A stretch of 64,000 nt of DNA from JBJGXI01 sp045635475 (GCF_045635475.1 NZ_JBJGXI010000013.1:36983-100982), one strand, 5' to 3'; counted from the first letter of the stretch, positions 44,622-53,037 are shown. Notes: generated from the letters alone by a model not told the origin. Numbers and translations: made by a program.

Positions 44622-45713
44622 ATGGCTGACTCCAAAAATTTTGTGATTTCAGAGGAAGATTGGTCCCTCCACAGAAAAGGGTACGATGACCAAAAGCGCC
44701 ACCAAGACAAAGTTCAGGACGTCCTCAAGAAGAAACTCCCCGATTTAGTCAGTGAAGAGAACATCATTATGTCCAGAGGGAAAGATGTAGTTCGCATACC
44801 TATTCGATCGCTCGACGAGTATAAAATACGTTATAGTCAAGACAAAAACAAACATGCCGGACAAGGGAATGGTAACAGCGGTGTAGGTGATGTCATTGCT
44901 AAAGATGGGACGCCAAAGCAAGGTGCTGGTAAAGGGCCAGGAGCAGGTGACCAACCCGGTCAGGATTATTATGAAGCAGAAGTTTCATTTGAGGAACTCG
45001 AAGAAAGATTTTTTGAACATTTAGAATTACCGAATTTACAGGAAAAAGAAAAAGACAATATTATTGTAACAGATGTAGAATTCCGAGATATTCGAAAACA
45101 AGGGTTAACAGGTAACATCGATAAGAAGCGCACGATGTTGGAGGCATTCAAACGAAATGCGATGGATGGAAAAGCACAATTTAATCCTATTTTTCCGGAT
45201 GATCTACGTTTTAAGACATGGGATGATATTGAAAAGCCGGAGTCTAAAGCCGTCGTTTTAGCAATGATGGATACAAGTGGATCGATGGGGCTATGGGAGA
45301 AATACATGGCAAGAAGCTTTTTCTTCTGGATGACTCGATTTTTACGATCCAAATATGAAACGGTAGAAATCGAATTTATAGCGCATCATACAGAAGCAAA
45401 GGTGGTCGATGAAGAGTCGTTTTTCTCTAAAGGGGAAAGTGGAGGAACGATATGTTCTTCCGCATACCGAAAAGCACTTGAATTAATTGACGAAAAATAT
45501 TCTCCGCAACAATACAATATATACCCTTTTCACTTTTCTGATGGTGATAACTTAACATCTGATAACAAGCGTTGTGTCTCCTTAATTAATGAACTGATTG
45601 ATTGCTCTAGTATGTTTGGTTATGGTGAGGTAAACCAGTATAGATATGAACCCTATACACGCAATAAAACCGTTGATACCATTGAGGTTCAACGGTTTTA
45701 TATTTTTGGGTAA
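44622..45713 (+). CDS. yhbH: YhbH (UPF0229), C-terminus replaced by prophage insertion
   Basis: Residues 1-340 match the YhbH/YeaH family: the ADSKNFVISEEDWSLHRKG start, a Gly-rich linker near 85-108, the von Willebrand A-like MMDTSGSMGLWEKY near 215, and FHFSDGDNLTSDN near 306. Family members are about 390 residues. After FGYGEVNQY (to residue 340) homology stops and 23 foreign residues follow before a stop. That point is the prophage junction, so about 50 native residues lie beyond the other prophage end. In B. subtilis yhbH is associated with sporulation and pairs functionally with prkA. The present chimera is probably inactive unless the element excises. Confidence 0.9.
   Translation: MADSKNFVISEEDWSLHRKGYDDQKRHQDKVQDVLKKKLPDLVSEENIIMSRGKDVVRIPIRSLDEYKIRYSQDKNKHAGQGNGNSGVGDVIAKDGTPKQGAGKGPGAGDQPGQDYYEAEVSFEELEERFFEHLELPNLQEKEKDNIIVTDVEFRDIRKQGLTGNIDKKRTMLEAFKRNAMDGKAQFNPIFPDDLRFKTWDDIEKPESKAVVLAMMDTSGSMGLWEKYMARSFFFWMTRFLRSKYETVEIEFIAHHTEAKVVDEESFFSKGESGGTICSSAYRKALELIDEKYSPQQYNIYPFHFSDGDNLTSDNKRCVSLINELIDCSSMFGYGEVNQYRYEPYTRNKTVDTIEVQRFYIFG
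45624..45641. other. Left prophage junction (candidate attL) within yhbH
   Basis: Codons GEVNQY (GGTGAGGTAAACCAGTAT) are the last conserved yhbH codons before the prophage-specific tail. The crossover of the serine recombinase should lie in or just after this stretch. A TGGT...ACCA dyad brackets it. The exact core needs the right junction, which is outside the window. Confidence 0.65.
45666..45705 (-). terminator. Terminator of the integrase gene
   Basis: AAAACCGTTGA (45666-45676) and TCAACGGTTTT (45689-45699) form a perfect 11-bp stem that overlaps the integrase stop codon. The yhbH chimeric tail reads through the same DNA, and it has a T run on that strand too. Confidence 0.8.
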
Positions 45714-47242
45714 AGTTGAATTTGGAACTGATCACGCTTAGTCCAGTCGGATTTCCTTAAATAAGTTGCTTTCTCTAGAATCGATTTCAGCAATCTATTT
45801 TTCTTTTCGATGTCAGATGTTTGTTTGTATGCCTCGATAACATGTTTTACTTTCGGTACATATTCATGAAGGTTTTTTTGCTGCATCTCCTCTTTATTGA
45901 TCTCACTTTTTAGAATACGAACTTCATCTTGAATTAACTGAATTCTTTGGGTAATATTCTGTTGTCTTTCCACAAAGGTATCAATGTCATATACTTCACG
46001 TTCAAGTAGATCATGTAGGCGGCTTTTTTGATTGTTGAGTTCTTCTATTTCTTTATTCTTTTTCTCTAGTGCAGCTTCCTTAAAAGGTATATCAGATGTT
46101 TCGCTCTTTTGAATATCAACCTCGCGAAATTCAAACTTTTCAACGTATTCTTCAAGGCTATCCAATATTCTTGATTCTACAATCTTTAGCGATGCGCCTT
46201 TTTGAACACCTTTACACTTAGACTGAGCACATCTAAGCACACTATTTGGTCTATCTTTTCTTGGTTGATGCCACATAGTATAACCACATACTTCACACTG
46301 AAGAATACCAGCAAGTGGATTAGATAACGTTTTAGTAGTAACTGTTGATGGTCTATATCTTCCCGACTTAGCTTGGTTTGCCATATCCCATAATTCTTTA
46401 GATACTATGGGTTCGTGATTGTTTTTTATTCTTTTCCACTCAGATTCAGGTAATTTTACACGGACATATTTACCATTCCTTTTTTTTGATCTATATTTAC
46501 CCCAAATCAAATCACCATAGTAAACTTCATTTTCTATCATGGAAGAAATTGTTGATGGGGACCAATTTTCATTTTCAGGAGGATTTACTCCAAGTTTGTC
46601 CAATTCATTTGCAACTGCTTGTCTACCCTTACCGTCTTTCATCATTTGAAACATTTTTCTAACTGCCCAAGCGGTTTCTGGATCAGGGTGAAGTTTTAAG
46701 TTTCCGTCTCTTAAATATCCAAATGCAGGTTTTTTAGATATTGATTTACCCTCGTCTATAGAAGCAATTCGCCCCCTCTGTAACCGTTTAGTGATTGATT
46801 TTAACTCCTGCCTAGCAAGTAAAGATTTAACGCCGAAAACTAGCTCCCAGGATTCGTCTTCTGGATCATAGTATTCAGTTGGTGTAATAATTTTCGTTCC
46901 TGAGTACCTAAATGCTCTGTCTAATAGTCCTTGGTCTAACATGTCACCACGACCTAGACGATCTAAATCAATTACTAAAACAGCTTCAATTATTCCGTTT
47001 TCGACACGCCTTATTAGCTCTTGTACTTTTGGTCTCTCCGAAATAAATTCACCCGATACTACTTCATCATGAATCTTTATGATGTTGTGATTCTCTTTCT
47101 TTGCTACAGCCATAAGCTGTCTGCGGTGTCTGGATAATGTATCATATTCGTCACCTTTTTCGGCAGCTTTCTTTTCCTCTTCTACATCTTTACGGCTTTT
47201 GCGAAGGTATACATCTAGATCTAAGGCTTTTGGTCTGTACAT
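45698..47242 (-). CDS. Large serine recombinase (prophage integrase)
   Basis: The 514-residue integrase. The resolvase domain (about residues 9-150) has YLRKSRKD with the nucleophile Ser16 and IDLDRLGRG near 91-99. A recombinase domain follows (about 170-290). A zinc ribbon uses Cys316, Cys319, Cys338 and Cys343, and a coiled coil (about 385-460) controls direction. It is of the SPbeta SprA / skin SpoIVCA group, which needs a small directionality factor for excision. It sits next to the junction, reading toward yhbH. The start is ATG after GAGGTG. Confidence 0.95.
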   Translation of the reverse strand: MYRPKALDLDVYLRKSRKDVEEEKKAAEKGDEYDTLSRHRRQLMAVAKKENHNIIKIHDEVVSGEFISERPKVQELIRRVENGIIEAVLVIDLDRLGRGDMLDQGLLDRAFRYSGTKIITPTEYYDPEDESWELVFGVKSLLARQELKSITKRLQRGRIASIDEGKSISKKPAFGYLRDGNLKLHPDPETAWAVRKMFQMMKDGKGRQAVANELDKLGVNPPENENWSPSTISSMIENEVYYGDLIWGKYRSKKRNGKYVRVKLPESEWKRIKNNHEPIVSKELWDMANQAKSGRYRPSTVTTKTLSNPLAGILQCEVCGYTMWHQPRKDRPNSVLRCAQSKCKGVQKGASLKIVESRILDSLEEYVEKFEFREVDIQKSETSDIPFKEAALEKKNKEIEELNNQKSRLHDLLEREVYDIDTFVERQQNITQRIQLIQDEVRILKSEINKEEMQQKNLHEYVPKVKHVIEAYKQTSDIEKKNRLLKSILEKATYLRKSDWTKRDQFQIQLYPKI

Positions 47243-47292
47243 TTAATTCACCTCATAACTCTATATAATCAACCGTACTCATAGTACTGAAG

Positions 47293-47312
47293 AAAAAGCC
47301 TTTAGGGCTTTT
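47293..47312 (-). terminator. Terminator of the repressor gene
   Basis: On the minus strand AAGCCC and GGCTT arms with a short loop are followed by TTTTTC. It separates the repressor from the integrase. Confidence 0.7.
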
Positions 47313-47321
47313 AGATGCTGG

Positions 47322-48248
47322 TTACTCAATACCATACTTATTAGCAATCTCTTCTACCGAGTATAGAAGTTTTTCGATAGTCTCAATTATTTTTTTAACT
47401 TGATCAGTGAAAACTTCCTCCATTAAGGCACCGTGTAATATCCTACTCCTTAATGAAATACTCCACATTAAATCCTTGTAGAAATCCTCTTCTTCAATCG
47501 CATAATTTAGTTGCTCTTTTAAAGATATCATCAATTTAGACTCTAAAGATAATTTATGTAGATATGAATATCCAAAATCTCTAGCATTACCTTCATTGAC
47601 AATTGCTTGAAGTAATACTTCATTCAGTCTTAATTCAAGAGCTGTAAAAGCAGTTAATATTGCTCCTCTAATTTGAACTTGATCGTTAGTATTATTCAAT
47701 CGTGAGTTTATCGCTTTTTTAGCATCATATAAATAGGCATCGTGCAGTGTTGTTATTTCTGGTACTGATTTTTTATCGTGTTGATCATATAATTCTGTCA
47801 AATTATTTTTATCATCAGGTAATTCGATTCCGCTAAACCTGGTGTTAATTACAGAACTTCGGTAGGTACCTATGAAATTTCTATAAACATCAGTGTGTTC
47901 TATTTTTTTTACTTCATCTGGTGAATAACTAAAGAACATTGGGTATTCAGCTAATAGTCGTTTACCTGCAGGTATAATCTCTTCACCTAATTGCGAAAGG
48001 ATTTTTTTAAAACCCGTTGGTGCTTTTTCTATATACCCGAACCAATTAAGTTTTTCTGAGTCTCCATTAACAACAGTTGCGATTATTTTATTAACATCTT
48101 CTGATGGTGGCGGCACATCACCTCTAACTAATTGGCTTATGTATGCTTGTGAAACTGATTTACCAAGTTCTTTACATCTTCTAGATAATTCTCTATGCGA
48201 TAGACCGCTTTTACTTATGTATTGGTTCAAAAGTTCATAATAATTCAT
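47322..48248 (-). CDS. Phage repressor: Xre HTH fused to HEPN-like C-terminal domain
   Basis: In the 308-residue protein, residues 1-65 are an Xre helix-turn-helix (LSHRELSRRCKELGKSVSQA) close in sequence to the divergent Cro-like protein at 48462. A middle segment (about 66-165) is unrecognised. Residues 168-305 are helical, with AFTALELRLNEVLLQAI and SLRSRILHGAL. R267-x4-H272 and the RxxILHG context resemble HEPN domains. Position and divergence from cro make it the likely lysogeny repressor. Usual phage repressors carry a peptidase domain or a short C terminus, so the HEPN-like part is odd. It starts at ATG after GGGAGGCG. Confidence 0.8.
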   Translation of the reverse strand: MNYYELLNQYISKSGLSHRELSRRCKELGKSVSQAYISQLVRGDVPPPSEDVNKIIATVVNGDSEKLNWFGYIEKAPTGFKKILSQLGEEIIPAGKRLLAEYPMFFSYSPDEVKKIEHTDVYRNFIGTYRSSVINTRFSGIELPDDKNNLTELYDQHDKKSVPEITTLHDAYLYDAKKAINSRLNNTNDQVQIRGAILTAFTALELRLNEVLLQAIVNEGNARDFGYSYLHKLSLESKLMISLKEQLNYAIEEEDFYKDLMWSISLRSRILHGALMEEVFTDQVKKIIETIEKLLYSVEEIANKYGIE

Positions 48249-48358
48249 GTGGTTGAACGCCTCCCTATTCTAAACTTATAGTTCTCATTATAAACAATTA
48301 TAAATTAAAATTCATTTATTTGATATATAAATAGTTATCACTTAAAGGATCTAACTTT

Positions 48359-48380
48359 TTGATTAATAGATATTTATCAA
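48359..48380. promoter_or_regulatory. Candidate repressor/Cro operator
   Basis: TTGATTAATAG and ATATTTATCAA form a dyad matching at 9 of 11 positions. A shorter related TTGATTAAGATTTATCA lies at 48402-48415, overlapping the -10 of the Cro-side promoter. Confidence 0.55.
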
Positions 48381-48387
48381 AAAAGTA

Positions 48388-48416
48388 TTGACATGCGATT
48401 GATTAAGATTTATCAT
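48388..48416 (+). promoter_or_regulatory. Rightward early promoter (Cro side)
   Basis: A consensus TTGACA (48388-48393), a 17-bp spacer and TATCAT (48411-48416), 46 bp before the cro start. Confidence 0.8.
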
Positions 48417-48461
48417 TCATATTAAGTAATAAATAATAATCACACAGGCAGGTGAAATGTA

Positions 48462-48746
48462 ATGAACTATCATGAAATGCTGAAATTAGCAATAAAGGAA
48501 AGTGGATGGAGTATGAGAGAAATCGCAAGACGGTGTACTGAAGATGGTGTGAATTTATCTCAACCGTATCTTAGCAAACTATGTACAGGTGAAATTCCTC
48601 CTGCATCAGATAAAGTAAACAAAATACTAGGGAAAATACTATCTGTTGTTTCAGACATATCCAAAGACGATCTATTGGTTGCTGCATATGTAGAGAAAAT
48701 TCCTGCTGATGTTTTAAAGAAACTTAAAAAGATAGAATCAGCTTAA
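48462..48746 (+). CDS. Cro-like Xre-family regulator
   Basis: The 94-residue protein is mostly one helix-turn-helix: WSMREIARRCTEDGVNLSQP with YLSKLCTGEIPPASDKVNKI after it. Its N-terminal 60 residues align with the divergent repressor (MNYxExL, REL/REIARRC, SQ.Y.S.L, G.(V/I)PP.S), so both probably read the same operators. It starts the rightward early operon behind a strong promoter. The start is ATG after GGCAGGTG. Confidence 0.85.
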   Translation: MNYHEMLKLAIKESGWSMREIARRCTEDGVNLSQPYLSKLCTGEIPPASDKVNKILGKILSVVSDISKDDLLVAAYVEKIPADVLKKLKKIESA

Positions 48747-48849
48747 TTATTCTTTCCAACAAATGATTAGTTATTAGGTGGTGATTTAAGGAATGTCCGC
48801 AAAAATCCAAGCAAGTTCGCATACACATGTTTTAAAGGGGGATGCGGAC

Positions 48850-49026
48850 ATGGAGATCCCAAAAAAGGAACACAAAATAGGAAATACAACAGTTATTATC
48901 CATTCTCCCCTCGTTGCGATGACAGAAGAGGAGCGGGTACGGTGGTTCAATGACGAATGGGAAAAAGGGAATCCAGTTTTGAAAGAAATAGCAGTTGCCG
49001 TCAGTAATTGCTATTCAGAGGATTAA
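48850..49026 (+). CDS. Small phage protein
   Basis: The 58-residue product starts MEIPKKEHKIGNTTVIIHSP and contains MTEEERVRWFNDEW. Similar small early proteins occur in Bacillus phages as I recall; no function is known. ATG 48850 follows AAAGGGGG at good spacing. An in-frame ATG at 48793 would add 19 residues but has AAGGA touching it. Confidence 0.65.
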   Translation: MEIPKKEHKIGNTTVIIHSPLVAMTEEERVRWFNDEWEKGNPVLKEIAVAVSNCYSED

Positions 49027-49055
49027 TTGCTTTTTATCTAAAGGAGGGGTGAAGG

Positions 49056-49238
49056 TTGAAGACTAGTGTAGATCGTATTCCTTACTACTTACGAAAGCTC
49101 GCTCAATATACTGCTATTCATCCATCTAAAAGACGAAATCCGTACAGACATGATCGTCTTATGTTTTATAAGGCGGGAATGGATAAGCAAATTGGAGAGG
49201 AGCATCCGAAAATTTATGAAAGAACGCAAAGTATGTAA
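49056..49238 (+). CDS. Small basic phage protein
   Basis: A 60-residue product from TTG after AAAGGAGGGG. It is rich in Lys, Arg and Tyr (YYLRKLAQYTAIHPSKRRNP). No family is recognised. The strong ribosome site and tight spacing in the early operon support it. It overlaps the next gene by 23 bp. Confidence 0.6.
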   Translation: MKTSVDRIPYYLRKLAQYTAIHPSKRRNPYRHDRLMFYKAGMDKQIGEEHPKIYERTQSM

Positions 49239-49611
49239 TTTGAAAGGTATCTTTACTAATCATGCAAAGAACAGTTGGGAATCGGACTGGATTATGGATG
49301 AGGAGAAACTCAGAGACATTGTAAAAAATGAAGAGCTGATTTCAAAAATAAAAGAAGAGTTCGAGTGCAATTTGAATAACGATTCTACATTCAATGCCCA
49401 AATTGTTAAGGTATATGGAATTAATATCTCGGGAGAACCATTTGAACATTATGTGATTAGCATTGGCCATTTTATTTACTCTCACCATTATACTTATTTT
49501 CCAAATATGGATAGCTGGCATCAAACTATATTAAATCAAAAATTTTTTGAAGATGTTGTTAAATCGTTCCAAAGTAAACTAACGCCAAGTTGGAGGAAAG
49601 CCAATAAATAA
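49216..49611 (+). CDS. Phage protein of unknown function
   Basis: A 131-residue product if ATG 49216 is used; the frame is open from 49150. GGAGAGGAG lies about 14 bases upstream, which is far, so the start is uncertain. The protein is acidic in the middle and ends in a basic tail (KLTPSWRKANK). It has no recognised domain. Confidence 0.6.
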   Translation: MKERKVCNLKGIFTNHAKNSWESDWIMDEEKLRDIVKNEELISKIKEEFECNLNNDSTFNAQIVKVYGINISGEPFEHYVISIGHFIYSHHYTYFPNMDSWHQTILNQKFFEDVVKSFQSKLTPSWRKANK

Positions 49612-49867
49612 CGCGCCATAGTGCGCTCTTCTTTTTAAACTTAATGCGAAATTTGATGAACGATTATATGCATAATTGCTGTCCAATTGAATATTCAGCA
49701 AGGAAATAGCAGCTGATCGACATCGTGGGTTAATCTATCAAGCTATGACATTAAGAAATTTTGAAGTTCAAAAGGGATTGTTTGAAGAGTTCTTTGAAGT
49801 ATCCGGCATAACAACATACACATGCCAGACGGTTTTAAATTATCCAATTTAACAGGAGGAGATACAG
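49612..49867 (+). other. Gap with hairpin GCGC-CATA-GTGCGC
   Basis: A short GC-rich hairpin followed by CTCTTCTTTTT (about 49612-49637) is a probable terminator. The rest has no supportable gene. AACAGGAGGAG before 49868 is the next ribosome site. Confidence 0.5.
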
Positions 49868-50281
49868 ATGAAACAGATGGTAAATTCGTTGAAAATAGCA
49901 AGCATAGCAAAGAAAAAGTTACCGGCAAACATCAGCTTAGATAATACTCTTGATTTTGCAACAGCATGCTACGAAAGAGGAATGGAAGAAGTAATTAAGG
50001 ACATCGCTTTTTTAGAGTTGGATAAATTTGATCCAATAAAAATAAGAAATTCTACAATGAGGTTAAATCAAGTATGCCAACAGAGATTTGATGAACTAGA
50101 AAGCTTGCTAACTAGCGAACAAAAAGAACAGTTAAGAGCATACGAAGAAGCATACGCTAATTTTCTTGGTGCTGAATCCGGAGACCATTTTATTCATGGA
50201 TTTATTAGTGGTTATCGCTATTTAAAAAACCAAGTAATCTTTAGAAGTGATTATGGAAATGAATATGATGATGATAAATAA
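49868..50281 (+). CDS. Phage early protein of unknown function
   Basis: A 137-residue acidic, helical protein from ATG after AGGAGGAGA. TLDFATACYERGMEEVIKD and HFIHGFISGYRYLKNQ are notable words. No family is recognised. It lies just upstream of the replication module and may be regulatory. Confidence 0.7.
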   Translation: MKQMVNSLKIASIAKKKLPANISLDNTLDFATACYERGMEEVIKDIAFLELDKFDPIKIRNSTMRLNQVCQQRFDELESLLTSEQKEQLRAYEEAYANFLGAESGDHFIHGFISGYRYLKNQVIFRSDYGNEYDDDK

Positions 50282-50286
50282 GAAAA

Positions 50287-50323
50287 CACTGACATAGAAA
50301 GCCGACCAAAGCTAATGTCAGTG
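50287..50323 (+). other. RNA hairpin before the replication module
   Basis: CACTGACAT and ATGTCAGTG form a perfect 9-bp stem without a T run. A second GGGCA/TGCCC hairpin lies near 50386-50410. They may affect translation of the initiator gene. Confidence 0.45.
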
Positions 50324-50456
50324 CCGAATATTTACCTATAAGGATTTTATCATTCAATGATCATATGGACAAGTTATTTTAATATAGGGCATTAACCTTT
50401 GAAGTGCCCCTTAAACACAGACTAGAAAACCAACAAGTAAAGAGTAGGTGCTTAAC

Positions 50457-51278
50457 ATGCCAGATCCAAAAATTCCGGGAGGTTTCATCCTTCTTTCTAG
50501 AAAATTAATTGAAAGTGAGATATGGGATAAACCTCCATTATACATCAAGGTATGGGTGTATTTATTGGCTAAAGCGCAGCACAAACCTTATAAGAATCTT
50601 AAAAGAGGACAAGCTTTCGTTACCATTCAAGAACTAATAGAAGTGTGTAGTTATAAGGTTGGATTTCGCATAGAGAAGCCCTCAAAGAAGCAAATATACG
50701 GAATTTTGCAGTGGCTACGAAATCCCGATGAAAGGGTCAATGAAGGGTACGACGAAGGTGACATGATAGTAACAACGAAGGTAACACATGGAATGTTGGT
50801 TGAGGTCTGTAACTACGCCTTTTATCAGGACCCTAAAAACTATGAAGGTTACAACGAAAGTGCGACGAACGACACAACGAAGGAACAACGAAGGTCGAGG
50901 CAAGGGAACAATAATAACAAGAATGATAAGAATGATAAGAAAAAAGATAGTCGCAAACAAGTTTACGACGACTCATCGATTTATATAATTCTAGCAAACT
51001 ACTTTCTTGAACAGATTAGGAAAAATAACTCTGAACACAAAGAACCTAATATTCAATCATGGGCTAACGATATACGATTAATGTTTGAAATAGATAACCG
51101 CACAGAAGAGCAAATCAAATACTTAATGAAGTGGGTGCAAGAGGACGATTTTGAAAGAGCAAATGTTCTTTCCACTAGTAAATTAAGAAGACGTTTTGAC
51201 CAATTAGCTATGAAGGTGAAGAGTCAGAAACCTAAACCAAAAGCAAAAATAAAAAATATAGACTGGGAGGGTTTGTAA
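50457..51278 (+). CDS. Phage replication initiator / replisome organizer
   Basis: The 273-residue protein has an N-terminal winged-helix region (FILLSRKLIESEIWDKPPLY, LKRGQAFVTIQELIEVCSYK, PSKKQIYGILQWLRN). A low-complexity Asn/Lys/Asp linker (about 145-175) and a C-terminal helical part ending in KPKAKIKNIDWEGL follow. The N-terminal pattern is that of phage replisome organizer proteins. It is followed directly by a helicase loader and DnaB, which fits. The gene itself carries 11-bp iterons (50749-50895), so it probably contains the origin. GTG 50448 is a possible earlier start. Confidence 0.82.
   Translation: MPDPKIPGGFILLSRKLIESEIWDKPPLYIKVWVYLLAKAQHKPYKNLKRGQAFVTIQELIEVCSYKVGFRIEKPSKKQIYGILQWLRNPDERVNEGYDEGDMIVTTKVTHGMLVEVCNYAFYQDPKNYEGYNESATNDTTKEQRRSRQGNNNNKNDKNDKKKDSRKQVYDDSSIYIILANYFLEQIRKNNSEHKEPNIQSWANDIRLMFEIDNRTEEQIKYLMKWVQEDDFERANVLSTSKLRRRFDQLAMKVKSQKPKPKAKIKNIDWEGL
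50749..50895 (+). repeat. Iterons (ACAACGAAGGT) inside the initiator gene: candidate phage origin
   Basis: Copies of ACAACGAAGGT or close variants start at 50749 (ACGACGAAGGT), 50772, 50851 (ACAACGAAAGT), 50874 (ACAACGAAGGA) and 50885, the last two directly adjacent. A purine-rich AT tract (50907-50950) follows and could unwind. Iterons inside the initiator gene are common in temperate phages. Confidence 0.65.
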
Positions 51279-51557
51279 ATGAAAAGGGGAGAGGTAAAAG
51301 ATGTTTTTAAACTGATCAGTTATGCATATCCACGATTCGAAGTAACATCAGAAAAACTTGATACATGGTTTATGCTATTGAAAGATCAAAACCCTGCTGT
51401 TGTTATGAGGAATGCAGAGCGCTATGTTATGAATCAACAATTCCCACCTGCAATAGCGGATTTAAGAGAAACGAAATCTGAAGCTAATAACAATGATTTT
51501 TTAAAAAGACTTGATGAATGGGAGCGTGACGCTGTTGGACGTAAACCTGGAAGCTGA
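51279..51557 (+). CDS. Phage helicase loader / G39P-like protein
   Basis: The 92-residue helical protein contains ISYAYPRFEVTSEKLDTWFM, LLKDQNPAVVMRNAERYV and QFPPAIADLRE, the pattern of SPP1 G39P-type replicative helicase loaders/inhibitors (PF11417). It would bring the DnaB helicase to the initiator at the origin. It starts immediately after the initiator stop and overlaps the dnaB gene by about 23 bp. The ribosome site GGGAGG is inside the previous gene. Confidence 0.8.
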   Translation: MKRGEVKDVFKLISYAYPRFEVTSEKLDTWFMLLKDQNPAVVMRNAERYVMNQQFPPAIADLRETKSEANNNDFLKRLDEWERDAVGRKPGS

Positions 51558-52824
51558 ACAATCTGTACTCGGATGTATGTTGGTTGAAACAGAACTTGTA
51601 AAAGAATGCAGACTCGAACCTCATCACTTTTACCATCCAGATCATCGACATATATTCGAAACAATCAAGCTTATAGATGCTAAAAATGAGCCGATGGATA
51701 TTGTTGCAGTTATCACCTACATGAATCCAGATAAACTAAAGAAGATGGGAGGTAAAGCACTCTTATCAAAACTAATTAAAAGTGTAGCGAGTACTAAGCC
51801 TTTTAAATCATATGAAAAATATGTTTTAAATGCTTACAAGATAAGAAGAGCCAAACAACTTAAAGAAGATGATCTGAATGATGTTGAGTCTATTACCGAG
51901 TTGATTAGAGCATTATCGGAATTGGAGCAAGATGACGTTGATGATGAATACAACCATCAAGAAACAATAGTTGAACTTCATCAGGATCTTGAGACTGAAA
52001 AAAGAGATATTACTGGAGTTGATACTGGGTTTAGGGATTTAAATAAATTCTTAGGAGGATATCAGCCCGGAGATTTAATAATATGTGCAGCTCGTCCATC
52101 AGTTGGTAAAACAGCTAAGGCCTTGAATCACGCAATAAAGGCTTGTGAGAATGATTCGGTAGTTCCTATATTCTCACTCGAAATGCCAAAAAAACAGTTA
52201 CTAACGCGCATGATGGCCGCAATAGGAAATATTAACTCTGCAAAACTAAGAAATCCATTAAGGAGGTTCGATGAAAACGACTGGAAAAAGCTATCGATTG
52301 CCGAGGGAATGCTATCTGATATGAATCTACATATCTATGATAAATCTGGTCAAACAATATCCTTCATCCGTTCGAAGGTTAGGAGAATTAGGAAACAATA
52401 TCCAGATAAGCAAATGCTGGTAATCATTGACTACTTACAATTAATTCGCTCTGAAGGAAGATCTGAAAGGAGAGATTTAGAAATTGGAGAAATCACCCGC
52501 TCCTTAAAGGAAATGGCTCGGGATTTAAACGTTGCTGTTATGCTCCTATCCCAACTATCAAGGGGAGTGGAATCAAGACAAGATAAGCGTCCAATGATGT
52601 CAGACATACGTGATAGTGGAAGTGTAGAACAAGATGCCGACGTGATTGAGTTTTTATACCGAGATGATTACTATGACAAAAGCTCTGACAAGCCAAACGT
52701 TATTGAGATTATAATAGCAAAGCAGCGAAACGGACCGGTCGGAACAGTCGAGTTGGCATTTATAAAAGAATACAACAAATTCCTTGACCTGGATTATCGC
52801 TATGACAATCAGAGAACTATATAA
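51535..52824 (+). CDS. Replicative DNA helicase DnaB-like
   Basis: A RecA-fold hexameric helicase of about 429 residues. The N-terminal DnaB domain begins VNLEAEQSVLGCMLVETEL. Walker A is ARPSVGKT near residue 190, Walker B is MLVIIDYLQLIR near 300, and LLSQLSRGVESRQDKRPMMSD near 335 is the conserved sensor region. Among TTG 51535, GTG 51526 and earlier codons, the TTG has the best spacing from GGGAG. It unwinds the phage fork. Its last codons (DYRYDNQRTI) recur as a duplicated fragment at 54455. Confidence 0.92.
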   Translation: MDVNLEAEQSVLGCMLVETELVKECRLEPHHFYHPDHRHIFETIKLIDAKNEPMDIVAVITYMNPDKLKKMGGKALLSKLIKSVASTKPFKSYEKYVLNAYKIRRAKQLKEDDLNDVESITELIRALSELEQDDVDDEYNHQETIVELHQDLETEKRDITGVDTGFRDLNKFLGGYQPGDLIICAARPSVGKTAKALNHAIKACENDSVVPIFSLEMPKKQLLTRMMAAIGNINSAKLRNPLRRFDENDWKKLSIAEGMLSDMNLHIYDKSGQTISFIRSKVRRIRKQYPDKQMLVIIDYLQLIRSEGRSERRDLEIGEITRSLKEMARDLNVAVMLLSQLSRGVESRQDKRPMMSDIRDSGSVEQDADVIEFLYRDDYYDKSSDKPNVIEIIIAKQRNGPVGTVELAFIKEYNKFLDLDYRYDNQRTI

Positions 52825-52999
52825 CGATGCGGTAATATACGATGAACCACATTTAATCCTACTGCTAGATTTTCTTTTGTTCGAAAAGCGAACAATCAAC
52901 TTAGATGATGAAAAATGTGTGTTAGACCTATACTTTAAGAAAAATAATCGAAACCGATTAAATAAACTAGTACTGGAATATAAGCGTGAAAAGGTGTAA
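52802..52999 (+). CDS. Small phage protein, copy 1 of a duplicated gene
   Basis: The 65-residue product starts MTIRELYNDAVIYDEPHLIL and ends in a basic tail NNRNRLNKLVLEYKREKV. It overlaps the dnaB end by 23 bp. A second copy at 54467 has the same start and about 85-90 percent identity. Similar acidic-then-basic short early proteins are widespread in Firmicute phages; function is unknown. Confidence 0.75.
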   Translation: MTIRELYNDAVIYDEPHLILLLDFLLFEKRTINLDDEKCVLDLYFKKNNRNRLNKLVLEYKREKV

Positions 53000-53006
53000 C
53001 AACAAT

Positions 53007-53037
53007 GACCGAAAATGCGAAGTAAGAAAGGGTGAAA
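53007..53037 (+). repeat. Conserved pre-start spacer motif, copy 1
   Basis: GACCGAAAATGCGAAGTAAG continuing into AAAGGGTGA just before ATG 53040. It recurs at 53233, 54672, 55143 and, weaker, 57190. Confidence 0.65.

Noticed and set aside
45666..45713. Reading the yhbH tail as a genuine alternative C terminus
   Set aside because: The codons are the integrase terminator stem read in another frame; similarity to YhbH ends before them.
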